From HGM04593 sp045578665 (GTDB lineage Bacteria; Bacteroidota; Bacteroidia; Bacteroidales; Bacteroidaceae), in contig JAZNKR010000147.1 in the NCBI GenBank assembly GCA_045578665.1, positions 1-14,746 on the forward strand: a DNA stretch of 14,746 nt, read 5' to 3'. Under the pieces are notes generated by a model. It saw only the letters and a list, made by a program, of their open reading frames with translations, searched no databases and was not told the origin of the DNA. Of this stretch, positions 1-5,606 are shown piece after piece. Positions within the stretch are counted from its first letter, which is position 1. Every line of letters starts with the position of its first letter. Position numbers and translations under genes: made by a program.

Positions 1-1
1 C

Positions 2-472
2 GTATATATTGATTATGCGGCCGATGGCTTCACTGCAGGTATTGCTGATGGCAGCAATTATGAGCCGACAGGCGACCTTGTCTCATATTCGTTCTACAAC
101 AACGGCAGCAGCAGTGATGAGAGCGGTTGGAACTGCAACGGAGGGCCAATCACAGGAAACGACCGCAGCAAACCTGAAATTCCTGGATTTGCGGTTCCTC
201 AGGAGGTAGGTACCTACCGTTTGCGCATCAAGCAGGACTGGTGCAGCATAGACCCGATGGGTGACAGCAATGAAAACTTTGGCGGAACATTCAGCAATTA
301 TGGCGGCCAGATAATTGATGTAAACCTTCTTGTTTCAGATGAGACAGGCATCAACGAGGTAAAAGGTCAAAACGGAAATGTGAAAACTATTTACGACTTG
401 CAAGGCCGAAAAGTAGAGAACCCTACCAAGGGAATCTACATTATCAATGGCAAAAAGGTACTTGTAAAGTAA
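2..472 (+). CDS. Secreted GEVED-domain protein with C-terminal sorting-type tail (5' truncated)
   Basis: An open frame runs from the window edge to TAA at 470-472, so only the last ~156 residues are present and the true start lies outside. The first ~110 residues read VYIDYAADGFTAG...GDLVSYSF...PGFAVPQEVGTYRLRIKQDW...GGQIIDVNLLV. This matches the pattern of the GEVED domain, a beta-rich module of Bacteroidetes exported proteins. A linker (SDETGINEV) follows, then a tail of the form TIYDLQGRKV-x-PTKGIYIINGKKVLVK. Such tails are common at the C-terminus of secreted or cell-surface proteins in Prevotella and Bacteroides and resemble type IX secretion sorting domains. The catalytic or binding part would be upstream and cannot be judged. 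Domain assignment is by pattern recognition, not a profile search. Confidence 0.85.
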   Translation, partial: VYIDYAADGFTAGIADGSNYEPTGDLVSYSFYNNGSSSDESGWNCNGGPITGNDRSKPEIPGFAVPQEVGTYRLRIKQDWCSIDPMGDSNENFGGTFSNYGGQIIDVNLLVSDETGINEVKGQNGNVKTIYDLQGRKVENPTKGIYIINGKKVLVK

Positions 473-494
473 CTTTTTGCTATAGATGAGCTTT

Positions 495-547
495 TTAGCG
501 GTTAGTCACGCGTAGCACCGCATCAGTGGTGCCGCGTGGGGCGCTAA
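495..547. repeat. Nested imperfect palindrome
   Basis: Three stacked arms pair across one centre: TTAGCG 495-500 with CGCTAA 542-547, CACGCG 507-512 with CGCGTG 533-538, and GCACC 515-519 with GGTGC 528-532. Small asymmetric bulges separate them and the loop is 8 nt. The left arm follows a T-run and the right arm is followed by an A-rich run, so it could act as a terminator on the minus strand or as a small palindromic repeat element. It does not have the U-tract expected of a + strand terminator. Confidence 0.5.
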
Positions 548-550
548 TAA

Positions 551-589
551 AAAAAGGAAGTCAACGGCAAAAAAGTTTTAGTAAAATAA
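551..589 (+). pseudogene. Remnant of a second secreted-protein tail
   Basis: Directly after two in-frame stops (545-550), the frame used by the upstream gene reads KKEVNGKKVLVK and ends at TAA 587-589. The last eight residues, NGKKVLVK, are identical to the end of the gene at 2-472, but several codons differ synonymously (GTT TTA GTA AAA here, GTA CTT GTA AAG there). No start codon or upstream domain exists for it. The simplest reading is the 3' stump of a neighbouring paralogue that was deleted or recombined away; a very old duplication of the tail is the alternative. Confidence 0.5.
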
Positions 590-606
590 AGTCGTAAATA
601 GTTTCG

Positions 607-641
607 ATAATGCGGGCGCGATTCTGTCGCGCCCGCATTAT
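607..641 (+). terminator. Strong hairpin terminator
   Basis: A perfect 15-bp stem (607-621 with 627-641) with a 5-nt loop TTCTG, GC-rich in its centre and AT at its base. A short T-containing stretch (TGTTT) follows. It would stop transcription of the secreted-protein gene before the kinase gene, and its symmetry means it could work in both directions. Confidence 0.8.
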
Positions 642-664
642 TGTTTAAAAACGTGTGGCTATTT

Positions 665-695
665 TTTTATAATCAGTGAACTTGTATTATCTTCG
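665..695 (+). promoter_or_regulatory. Candidate Bacteroidales promoter for the kinase/RapZ gene
   Basis: A -7-like box TATCTTCG (688-695) differs from the Bacteroides consensus TAnnTTTG at one base. A TTTT stretch (665-668) sits 19 nt upstream where TTTG is expected. It lies just after the terminator and about 20 nt before the ATG at 716. The call rests on consensus matching alone. Confidence 0.35.
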
Positions 696-715
696 CGTCA
701 AAGGAATTGTCACAT

Positions 716-2140
716 ATGCAGTCTAAGATAAAAGAACTATATATAAAGAGATTCGGCAGTGAGCCATGCTCGGTAGTACGCCTCACAGGCGACGGCTCCA
801 ATCGTGTCTATTTCCGTCTCTCATCCGATGATGTGTCTGTCATAGGAGCTGTGGGTGTCTCGGTCGAGGAGAACGAAGCGTTCTTCGCAGTTGCCGATGC
901 ACTGGCCAGGAGTGGGATTAATGCTCCCCAGGTGCTTGAGGTTTCGGAGGACCGTCTTGCCTATCTGCAGAACGACCTTGGCAATGTATCGCTCTATGCT
1001 TCGTTGCAGTCATCAAGGGAGAATGGATGTTTTGACAGTGGTGATATTGAACTGCTATGCAGGACAATATCGCAGTTGCCGCATATCCAGTTCCGAGTGC
1101 CGCAATATTTCGATTTCTCGCTCTGTTATCCGGTAAGCGATTTTAACGAGCGTACCGTCATGTGGGACCTTAACTACTTCAAGTATTGTTTCCTGAAAGG
1201 AGTGGGTATAGAGTTCAATGAGTCGCTGCTTGAGGATGAGTTCGACAGCATGGCGGCAATGCTGCTGAGTGACAATGACAATGTATTCCTTTATCGCGAT
1301 TTCCAGTCGCGCAACGTCATGCTGAAGGATGGCGAGCCATACTTCATAGATTTCCAAGGCGGCAGGCGCGGACCGATATATTACGATGTGGCGTCATTCG
1401 TGGGGCAGGCGAGGGCAAAGTATACTAATGAGACTGTCGGGGCGATGATTGATGCTTACATATCGGCCCTTGGGGAGTATAAGAAGGTAGATAAGGCATA
1501 TTTCTTGAAGATGCTCAAACTCTTCAGGGTATTCCGCCTGTTGCAGAACCTCGGAACATACGGCTATCGTGGCCTCTTTGAACGCAAGAAGGCGTTTGTC
1601 GAGAGTATTCCCGCAGCTCTGTCACAGCTGGATGAACTGCTCGGCAATGAAAACGGATTCCCATATCTGCATGCCATCATCAGGGAGATTGCCCGGCTGC
1701 CGATGTTCGTGCGTCAGGAGTCGAAAGAGCTTACAGTAGATGTCATAAGCTTCTCCTATAAGCGCGGTATTCCCGATGACCCGTCGGGAAATGGAGGAGG
1801 GTTTGTCTTTGATTGCCGCTCGATTCATAACCCCGGCCGTTATGAACCTTACAAGAAACTGACAGGCATGGATGAGCCGGTAATAAAATTCCTTGAGACT
1901 GAGAGCAACATCTCTGAGTTTCTTGAGAATGCCTATGCGCTTGTAGACAATATGGTCGATACATACAGGAAGCGCGGATTTACCCACATCCAGGTATGTT
2001 GCGGATGCACTGGCGGGCAGCACCGTTCGGTCTACAGTGCCGAGCACATAGCACATCATGTGGCCGACAAATTCGGGGTAAGGGTGGTGGTTACACACAA
2101 GATGCAGAACAGACGATATGTGATAGAATCAAGAACATAA
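716..2140 (+). CDS. Phosphotransferase (APH-like kinase) fused to RapZ C-terminal domain
   Basis: A 474-residue protein in two parts. Residues ~1-325 look like the aminoglycoside phosphotransferase/choline kinase fold: a nucleotide-loop region LTGDGSNRVYFRL, a catalytic loop YRDFQSRN (Asp195, Asn200; the usual His of HxD is Tyr-Arg here) and a metal-binding IDFQGG (Asp212) followed by GPIYYDVAS. This pattern resembles AmgK-type amino-sugar kinases. Residues ~340-470 match the RapZ C-terminal domain, with SFSYKRG, FVFDCRSIHNPGR, a TGMDEPVIKFL segment and GCTGGQHRSV at 430-439. In E. coli RapZ this domain senses glucosamine-6-phosphate and binds small RNAs; whether that holds here is unknown. 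I prefer ATG 716 to TTG 707 because AAGGA at 701-705 is well placed for the former and far too close to the latter. The substrate is not determinable; an amino sugar is an inference. Confidence 0.85.
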   Translation: MQSKIKELYIKRFGSEPCSVVRLTGDGSNRVYFRLSSDDVSVIGAVGVSVEENEAFFAVADALARSGINAPQVLEVSEDRLAYLQNDLGNVSLYASLQSSRENGCFDSGDIELLCRTISQLPHIQFRVPQYFDFSLCYPVSDFNERTVMWDLNYFKYCFLKGVGIEFNESLLEDEFDSMAAMLLSDNDNVFLYRDFQSRNVMLKDGEPYFIDFQGGRRGPIYYDVASFVGQARAKYTNETVGAMIDAYISALGEYKKVDKAYFLKMLKLFRVFRLLQNLGTYGYRGLFERKKAFVESIPAALSQLDELLGNENGFPYLHAIIREIARLPMFVRQESKELTVDVISFSYKRGIPDDPSGNGGGFVFDCRSIHNPGRYEPYKKLTGMDEPVIKFLETESNISEFLENAYALVDNMVDTYRKRGFTHIQVCCGCTGGQHRSVYSAEHIAHHVADKFGVRVVVTHKMQNRRYVIESRT

Positions 2141-2192
2141 TACGTCTGGTGTCTAAAAAAATGTTAAAACCAATTGTTTTTGATAAAGCGAA

Positions 2193-2219
2193 TTGCACAA
2201 ATGATATTATTTTGTGCAA
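2193..2219. promoter_or_regulatory. 9-9-9 inverted repeat, operator candidate
   Basis: TTGCACAAA (2193-2201) and TTTGTGCAA (2211-2219) form a perfect 9-bp inverted repeat with a 9-nt AT-rich spacer. It lies just upstream of the candidate -33 box of the acyl-CoA synthetase gene, centred roughly 55 bases before the predicted transcription start. That is where a CRP/FNR-type activator would bind. No T-run follows, so a terminator for the kinase gene is less likely. The protein that would bind it is unknown. Confidence 0.5.
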
Positions 2220-2224
2220 AAACT

Positions 2225-2255
2225 ATTGCCAATTCAAAAAAAAATTAGAAATTTG
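2225..2255 (+). promoter_or_regulatory. Candidate promoter of the acyl-CoA synthetase gene
   Basis: ATTG at 2225-2228 (consensus TTTG) and GAAATTTG at 2248-2255 (consensus TAnnTTTG, one mismatch) are separated by 19 nt, the spacing expected for the Bacteroidetes primary sigma factor. Transcription would begin about 35 nt before the ATG at 2296. Confidence 0.4.
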
Positions 2256-2295
2256 CACTCGGTTTTGATGCCGACAATCAATCACTTCAATATAT

Positions 2296-3975
2296 ATGAG
2301 ACATTTTATAAGTTATTTCAATGATTCCGTAAAGGAACATTGGGATTTACCTGCTGTAACCAATTACGGCAAGGAGTCATATACTTATGGTCAGCTTGCA
2401 GAGAATATCGCAAAGTATCATATCCTTTTCAAGGAGACCGGAATCGTAAAGGGCGACAAGATTGCTCTTTATGCCCGTAACTCAGCAGAGTGGGTCATCG
2501 CTTACTATGCGACGTTGACCTATGGCGCAGTTACCGTTCCTTTCCTTCCCGATTTTCTCGCTTCGGCAGTGGCGGAACTCAGCGAGTTCTCGGAGTGCCG
2601 TCTTCTTATTGCCGATGATGTCGCTGTCAGGGGGCTTAATGCGGACAAGGCGAATTTCGAGCGCATGGAGAACGTCAAGGATTTCATTGGAGTAATCTCC
2701 ATTAAGGGATTTGATGTCGTTCATGCTGCAGATGACTCTTTTGCTACCGTATGCGGGAATATCGAGGAACTTTACTCAAAGCAATATCCTGACGGAATAA
2801 CAGCCGATGATGTCAACTATTATGATGACAGCTTCGGTATGGAGGATGTCGTTGAAATCAGTTTCACATCGGGCACAACAAGCGCTACGTCAAAAGGCGT
2901 CGTGCTTCCTGCACGTTCACTCTCCGTTAACCTTGAGTTCGGACGTGGAATCGTTCCCGAGTGTGTGGGTGGTAATGTGTTCGCAATTCTTCCTATGGCT
3001 CATATGTTCGGTCAGGCATTCGATATACTGTTCCCGTTGTCGGGTGGTGCGCACATCTATGTCATGCCAGGCAAACCCACACCGGCACGTCTTATCGGCG
3101 GTCTCGCTGCCGTGAAGCCTTTCATGTTCCTCACTGTACCTCTTGTGATTGAGAAGATATTCAAGTCAAAGGTGTTCCCCGTTGTGCGCAAGTTCCCTGC
3201 GAAGCTTCTGCTCAAGATTCCGGGGCTCGACAGGATTGTGCTCAATAAGATTCGCAACTCGTTGCTCGAAGCGTTCGGAAACAACTTTACTGTTGGTGTC
3301 ATCATCGGTGGTGCTGCACTTAACCGCGAGGTAGAGGACCTGCTCAAGCGTATGAAGTTCCCATATACAGTAGGCTATGGCATGACGGAGTGTGGCCCGC
3401 TTATCTCTTACCGTGACAAGAGCGAGTATGTGAAATATTCATGCGGTATCAAGGCCAGTCCGATAGAGATACGCATCGATTCTGCCAATCCGCGTCGTGT
3501 GCTCGGTGAAATTCAGGTAAAGGGCGATGCCGTGATGCTTGGCTACTATAACAACGAGGAGGCTACAAAAGCCACTTTCACTCCCGACGGATGGCTTAAG
3601 ACCGGTGACATGGGTATTCTTGATGCAAAGGGCAATCTCTTTATCAAGGGCCGTTGCAAGAACATGATTCTTACAGGTAGTGGACAGAATATCTACCCCG
3701 AGGAGATTGAGGACAAGATAAACAATCTGCCATATGTCATAGAATCAATTGTCGTAGGCCGCAAGAATGCTCTTGTCGCATTGGTGGTTGCTGACTATGA
3801 TGCTGGCAAGAAAGACGGTCTCACTGATGAACAGGTCGACAAGATTGTCAACGATAACGTTCTTGCCCTGAATTCGGAGCTTGCAGCGTACAGCAAGATA
3901 GGTTATACCGAAATCCGCCGTGAACCGTTCGAGAAGACTCCTAAGCAGAGCATAAGACGTTTCATGTATAAGTAA
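2296..3975 (+). CDS. AMP-forming long-chain acyl-CoA synthetase family protein
   Basis: A 559-residue member of the ANL (acyl-CoA synthetase / adenylation) superfamily, which activates a carboxylic acid with ATP to an acyl-adenylate and then transfers it to CoA. Visible motifs in order: the P-loop FTSGTTSATSKG (190-201); GYGMTECGP (360-368), the adenine/acyl-binding A5 motif; GWLKTGD (432-438), whose Asp contacts the ribose; and a C-terminal TPKQSIRRF whose Lys550 is in the place of the catalytic lysine. The set is complete, so an active enzyme is expected. The overall pattern fits fatty-acid CoA ligases (FadD-like) better than acetyl-CoA synthetases, but the substrate cannot be read from sequence; an acyl-ACP synthetase is possible. 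No strong ribosome binding site precedes the ATG, which is usual for this phylum. It stands alone between its own promoter region and a terminator. Confidence 0.9.
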   Translation: MRHFISYFNDSVKEHWDLPAVTNYGKESYTYGQLAENIAKYHILFKETGIVKGDKIALYARNSAEWVIAYYATLTYGAVTVPFLPDFLASAVAELSEFSECRLLIADDVAVRGLNADKANFERMENVKDFIGVISIKGFDVVHAADDSFATVCGNIEELYSKQYPDGITADDVNYYDDSFGMEDVVEISFTSGTTSATSKGVVLPARSLSVNLEFGRGIVPECVGGNVFAILPMAHMFGQAFDILFPLSGGAHIYVMPGKPTPARLIGGLAAVKPFMFLTVPLVIEKIFKSKVFPVVRKFPAKLLLKIPGLDRIVLNKIRNSLLEAFGNNFTVGVIIGGAALNREVEDLLKRMKFPYTVGYGMTECGPLISYRDKSEYVKYSCGIKASPIEIRIDSANPRRVLGEIQVKGDAVMLGYYNNEEATKATFTPDGWLKTGDMGILDAKGNLFIKGRCKNMILTGSGQNIYPEEIEDKINNLPYVIESIVVGRKNALVALVVADYDAGKKDGLTDEQVDKIVNDNVLALNSELAAYSKIGYTEIRREPFEKTPKQSIRRFMYK

Positions 3976-3983
3976 TAAATGGT

Positions 3984-4014
3984 AATCGAGGATGCTGTCA
4001 AGGCGTCCTCGATT
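3984..4014 (+). terminator. Hairpin terminator after the acyl-CoA synthetase
   Basis: A 9-bp perfect stem, AATCGAGGA (3984-3992) with TCCTCGATT (4006-4014), and a 13-nt loop, starting 8 bases after the stop codon. The following GTTATAATGG is only weakly T-rich, so efficiency is uncertain. Confidence 0.6.
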
Positions 4015-4078
4015 GTTATAATGGAATACTAATTAATGACACTGTTGAGTTAAAAATGGTTCCTTCTTCATGTTTTAC

Positions 4079-4273
4079 ATGAAATATTCGTATATTCGCC
4101 TTGCGGCAGATATACTTGGCACTCGCTGTGAAAAATATTCAAGCAAGCTTGATATTTCTCGCTCGTTTCTTGCTATATTCGCCTGCGGCAGATATACTTG
4201 GCACTCGCTGTGAAAAATATGCAAGCAAGCTTGATATTTCTCGCTCGTTTCTTCGTATATTCGCATGAAATAT
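4079..4273. repeat. Tandem ~83-bp intergenic repeat, two copies plus a partial third
   Basis: Copy 1 (4091-4172) and copy 2 (4174-4253) share TATATTCGCC, a GGCAGATATACTTGGCACTC segment, and a CGCTGTGAAAAATAT...CTTGATATTTCTCGCTCG segment. They differ by one 1-nt indel, one substitution and the junction bases. A third copy begins at 4256 but stops after TATATTCGC. Each copy contains a small stem-loop, roughly GAAAAATAT and CAAG pairing with CTTG and ATATTTCTC (4130-4160 and 4212-4242). The whole array is bracketed by a 9-bp direct repeat ATGAAATAT (4079-4087 and 4265-4273). The array lies between two genes, has no convincing gene, and looks like a dispersed intergenic repeat family. The rest of the 3976-4395 gap holds only the terminator and featureless AT-rich DNA. 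Confidence 0.8.
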
Positions 4274-4395
4274 GCAGATGCTGTCTGCTGGTGAGGTTCC
4301 TTCTGTATGTCAGGCAATGGTGGAGTGATGTGCCGTCTGTATGTGCGATGAGGAATCTCAAGTTAAAAGTGTAACATATCAATTAATAGGAGAAT

Positions 4396-5010
4396 ATGGA
4401 TTTTTTTGCATCATTCAGTTTTGTTGAGTTCTTGAGCGCCTTTATTGTGCTTTTTGCTGTAATTGACCCTATCGGCATCATGCCTATCGTGCTCTCAATC
4501 CGCGATAAGGGCAAGATAATAAATCCTGTCAAGGCGGTGTTCTTTGCATTTGGCCTGATGTTCCTCTTCTTCTTTGTTGGAGACTGGATTCTGAACCTTT
4601 TCGGCGTAGACATCAACTCGTTTGCTGTGGCAGGCTCAATTGTCATTTTCCTCATGGCACTTGAGATGGTGCTTGATATCGAGATTTTCAAGGACTCTTC
4701 CATTGCGGCAAACGATGCAACAATCGTACCGTTGGTATTTCCTTTGCTTGCCGGTGCAGGTTCGTTCACGACACTGCTCTCGCTCAAGGCGGAATATGCT
4801 CCGGCCAATATCCTTATGGCTCTTGTGGTAAACGCCATTGTCGTGTTTGCAATGCTCAGTGCTACATCGTTCCTTATAAGGTTGCTTGGTAAGGGCGGTA
4901 TATACTTCACACGCAAGTTCTTCGGAATAATCCTGCTTGCAATCTCCGTAAAGCTGTTTACCTCTAATCTCTCTTATCTGATAAGCCAGATATCGGCAAC
5001 AGTAAACTGA
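4396..5010 (+). CDS. MarC family integral membrane protein
   Basis: A 204-residue, strongly hydrophobic protein with about six membrane segments. It carries the family signatures IDPIGIMPIVLSI (near residues 23-35) in the first segment and a second conserved loop VPLVFPLLAGAGSFTTLL in the middle. Together these identify the MarC/UPF0056 family of inner-membrane proteins. Length matches the family norm (~200 aa). The family was once linked to multiple antibiotic resistance, but that was not upheld and its substrate is unknown. AGGAG at 4388-4392 precedes the ATG by 3 nt, a clearer ribosome binding site than its neighbours have. The gene is followed by a very strong terminator, so it is probably monocistronic. 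Confidence 0.93.
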   Translation: MDFFASFSFVEFLSAFIVLFAVIDPIGIMPIVLSIRDKGKIINPVKAVFFAFGLMFLFFFVGDWILNLFGVDINSFAVAGSIVIFLMALEMVLDIEIFKDSSIAANDATIVPLVFPLLAGAGSFTTLLSLKAEYAPANILMALVVNAIVVFAMLSATSFLIRLLGKGGIYFTRKFFGIILLAISVKLFTSNLSYLISQISATVN

Positions 5011-5028
5011 CAGATTAAATGATGATAC

Positions 5029-5077
5029 CAAACGAAGCAGGACCCGGATGTGGGGTCCTGCTTCGTTTGTTTTTTTT
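5029..5077 (+). terminator. Very strong intrinsic terminator after the MarC gene
   Basis: A perfect 17-bp stem (5029-5045 with 5053-5069) with a 7-nt loop GGATGTG, followed at once by eight T residues (5070-5077). This is a textbook Rho-independent terminator and separates the housekeeping genes from the defence island. Confidence 0.93.
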
Positions 5078-5099
5078 GTGTGTATAACAGCCCTGAGAT

Positions 5100-5245
5100 T
5101 TTCTTTTGTTGACAGCGTTATCTTTTCGCAACCCAAACGGTATGACCTGTGGCCATACAACGTTTGACCTTTTGCTGATGTCGCTGTCGAGTCCTTGTGG
5201 ACTTCTCTTGTACTTCTGTCTTTACTTTTTCGCATACCGTTGTTA
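5100..5245. other. Stem-rich intergenic segment of unknown nature
   Basis: Within about 145 bases several inverted repeats are visible: GACAGCG 5111-5117 with CGCTGTC 5182-5188; AACGGTATG 5136-5144 with CATACCGTT 5233-5241, which encloses ~88 bases; and a small hairpin AGTCC 5190-5194 with GGACT 5199-5203. No convincing gene lies here. It could be a structured RNA, a remnant of a mobile element, or a dispersed repeat; the long-range arms could not all form at once. It marks the junction between the MarC terminator and the defence locus. Confidence 0.4.
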
Positions 5246-5252
5246 AGTTTTG

Positions 5253-5350
5253 AATTTGCGGGAAATCGGGGAATTTTGTGGTTTTAAATTTGCGGGGAAT
5301 CGGGGAATTGGTGATTTTAATTTTTCGGGAAATCGGGGAATCACTTCTTA
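5253..5350. repeat. Three tandem ~33-bp repeats
   Basis: Units start at 5253, 5287 and 5320 (34, 33 and ~31 bp). The shared core is roughly AATTTGCGGGAAATCGGGGA, followed by an AT-rich spacer with GTGNTTTTA in the first two. The third copy is the most diverged (TTTTTCGGG). The second unit contains a TAAATTTG string like a promoter -7 box, but no -33 box is placed for it. The repeats sit about 260 bases before the helicase gene. They are not CRISPR: there are no unique spacers of regular size. Confidence 0.75.
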
Positions 5351-5569
5351 ATCAACAGCACAATCAGTAATACTTGCTGAAATTCCATTTTCAGTACTTC
5401 TATTCCTTTTATTCCCACCAATTGCGGTGTATAATCCAAAGAAATTGTTAAATTTGCGAGAATAGAATATCTATCTATGGCTTAACCTCAAACACTTTTT
5501 TTTGTCTTTTTCATTGCAAATCCCCACCTTTTCCCAATTGATTAATAGGTCATAATAGCGAAAAAATGT

Positions 5570-5577
5570 TATTTTTG
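5570..5577 (+). promoter_or_regulatory. Perfect -7 promoter box for the defence operon
   Basis: TATTTTTG matches the Bacteroides TAnnTTTG consensus exactly and lies 29 nt before the helicase ATG. No good TTTG is found 19-21 nt upstream, so it may need an activator or be weak. A second exact match, TAAATTTG at 5449-5456, would give a ~145-nt leader and is an alternative. The remainder of 5351-5569 is AT-rich with nothing else recognisable. Confidence 0.5.
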
Positions 5578-5606
5578 CAAAATAGCAATTTAGAAAGAGT
5601 GTAAAT

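Noticed and set aside
1622..2098. Minus-strand open frame inside the kinase/RapZ gene
   Set aside because: It is the antisense of the conserved RapZ C-terminal domain and has no independent support.
2193..2219. CIRCE heat-shock operator or terminator
   Set aside because: Geometry fits CIRCE, but the arms are not TTAGCACTC/GAGTGCTAA. As a + strand terminator it lacks a T-run after the right arm.
4091..4253. CRISPR or a real minus-strand gene across the ~83-bp repeats
   Set aside because: The units are directly adjacent with no spacers. The minus-strand open frames (about 4075-4382) are translations of the repeat itself, lack a start context and match no family I know.
4636..5235. 199-codon minus-strand open frame
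   Set aside because: Two thirds of it is antisense to the clear MarC gene and it crosses that gene's strong terminator; the protein is cysteine- and charge-rich without a recognisable domain.
5285..5292. Promoter in the second G-rich repeat (TAAATTTG)
   Set aside because: The -7 string is exact, but no TTTG occurs at 19-21 nt upstream and the neighbouring units lack the string, so it is probably chance within the repeat.
5253..5350. CRISPR array
   Set aside because: Only three imperfect units with short, similar AT-rich linkers rather than unique spacers of constant size; no cas genes.
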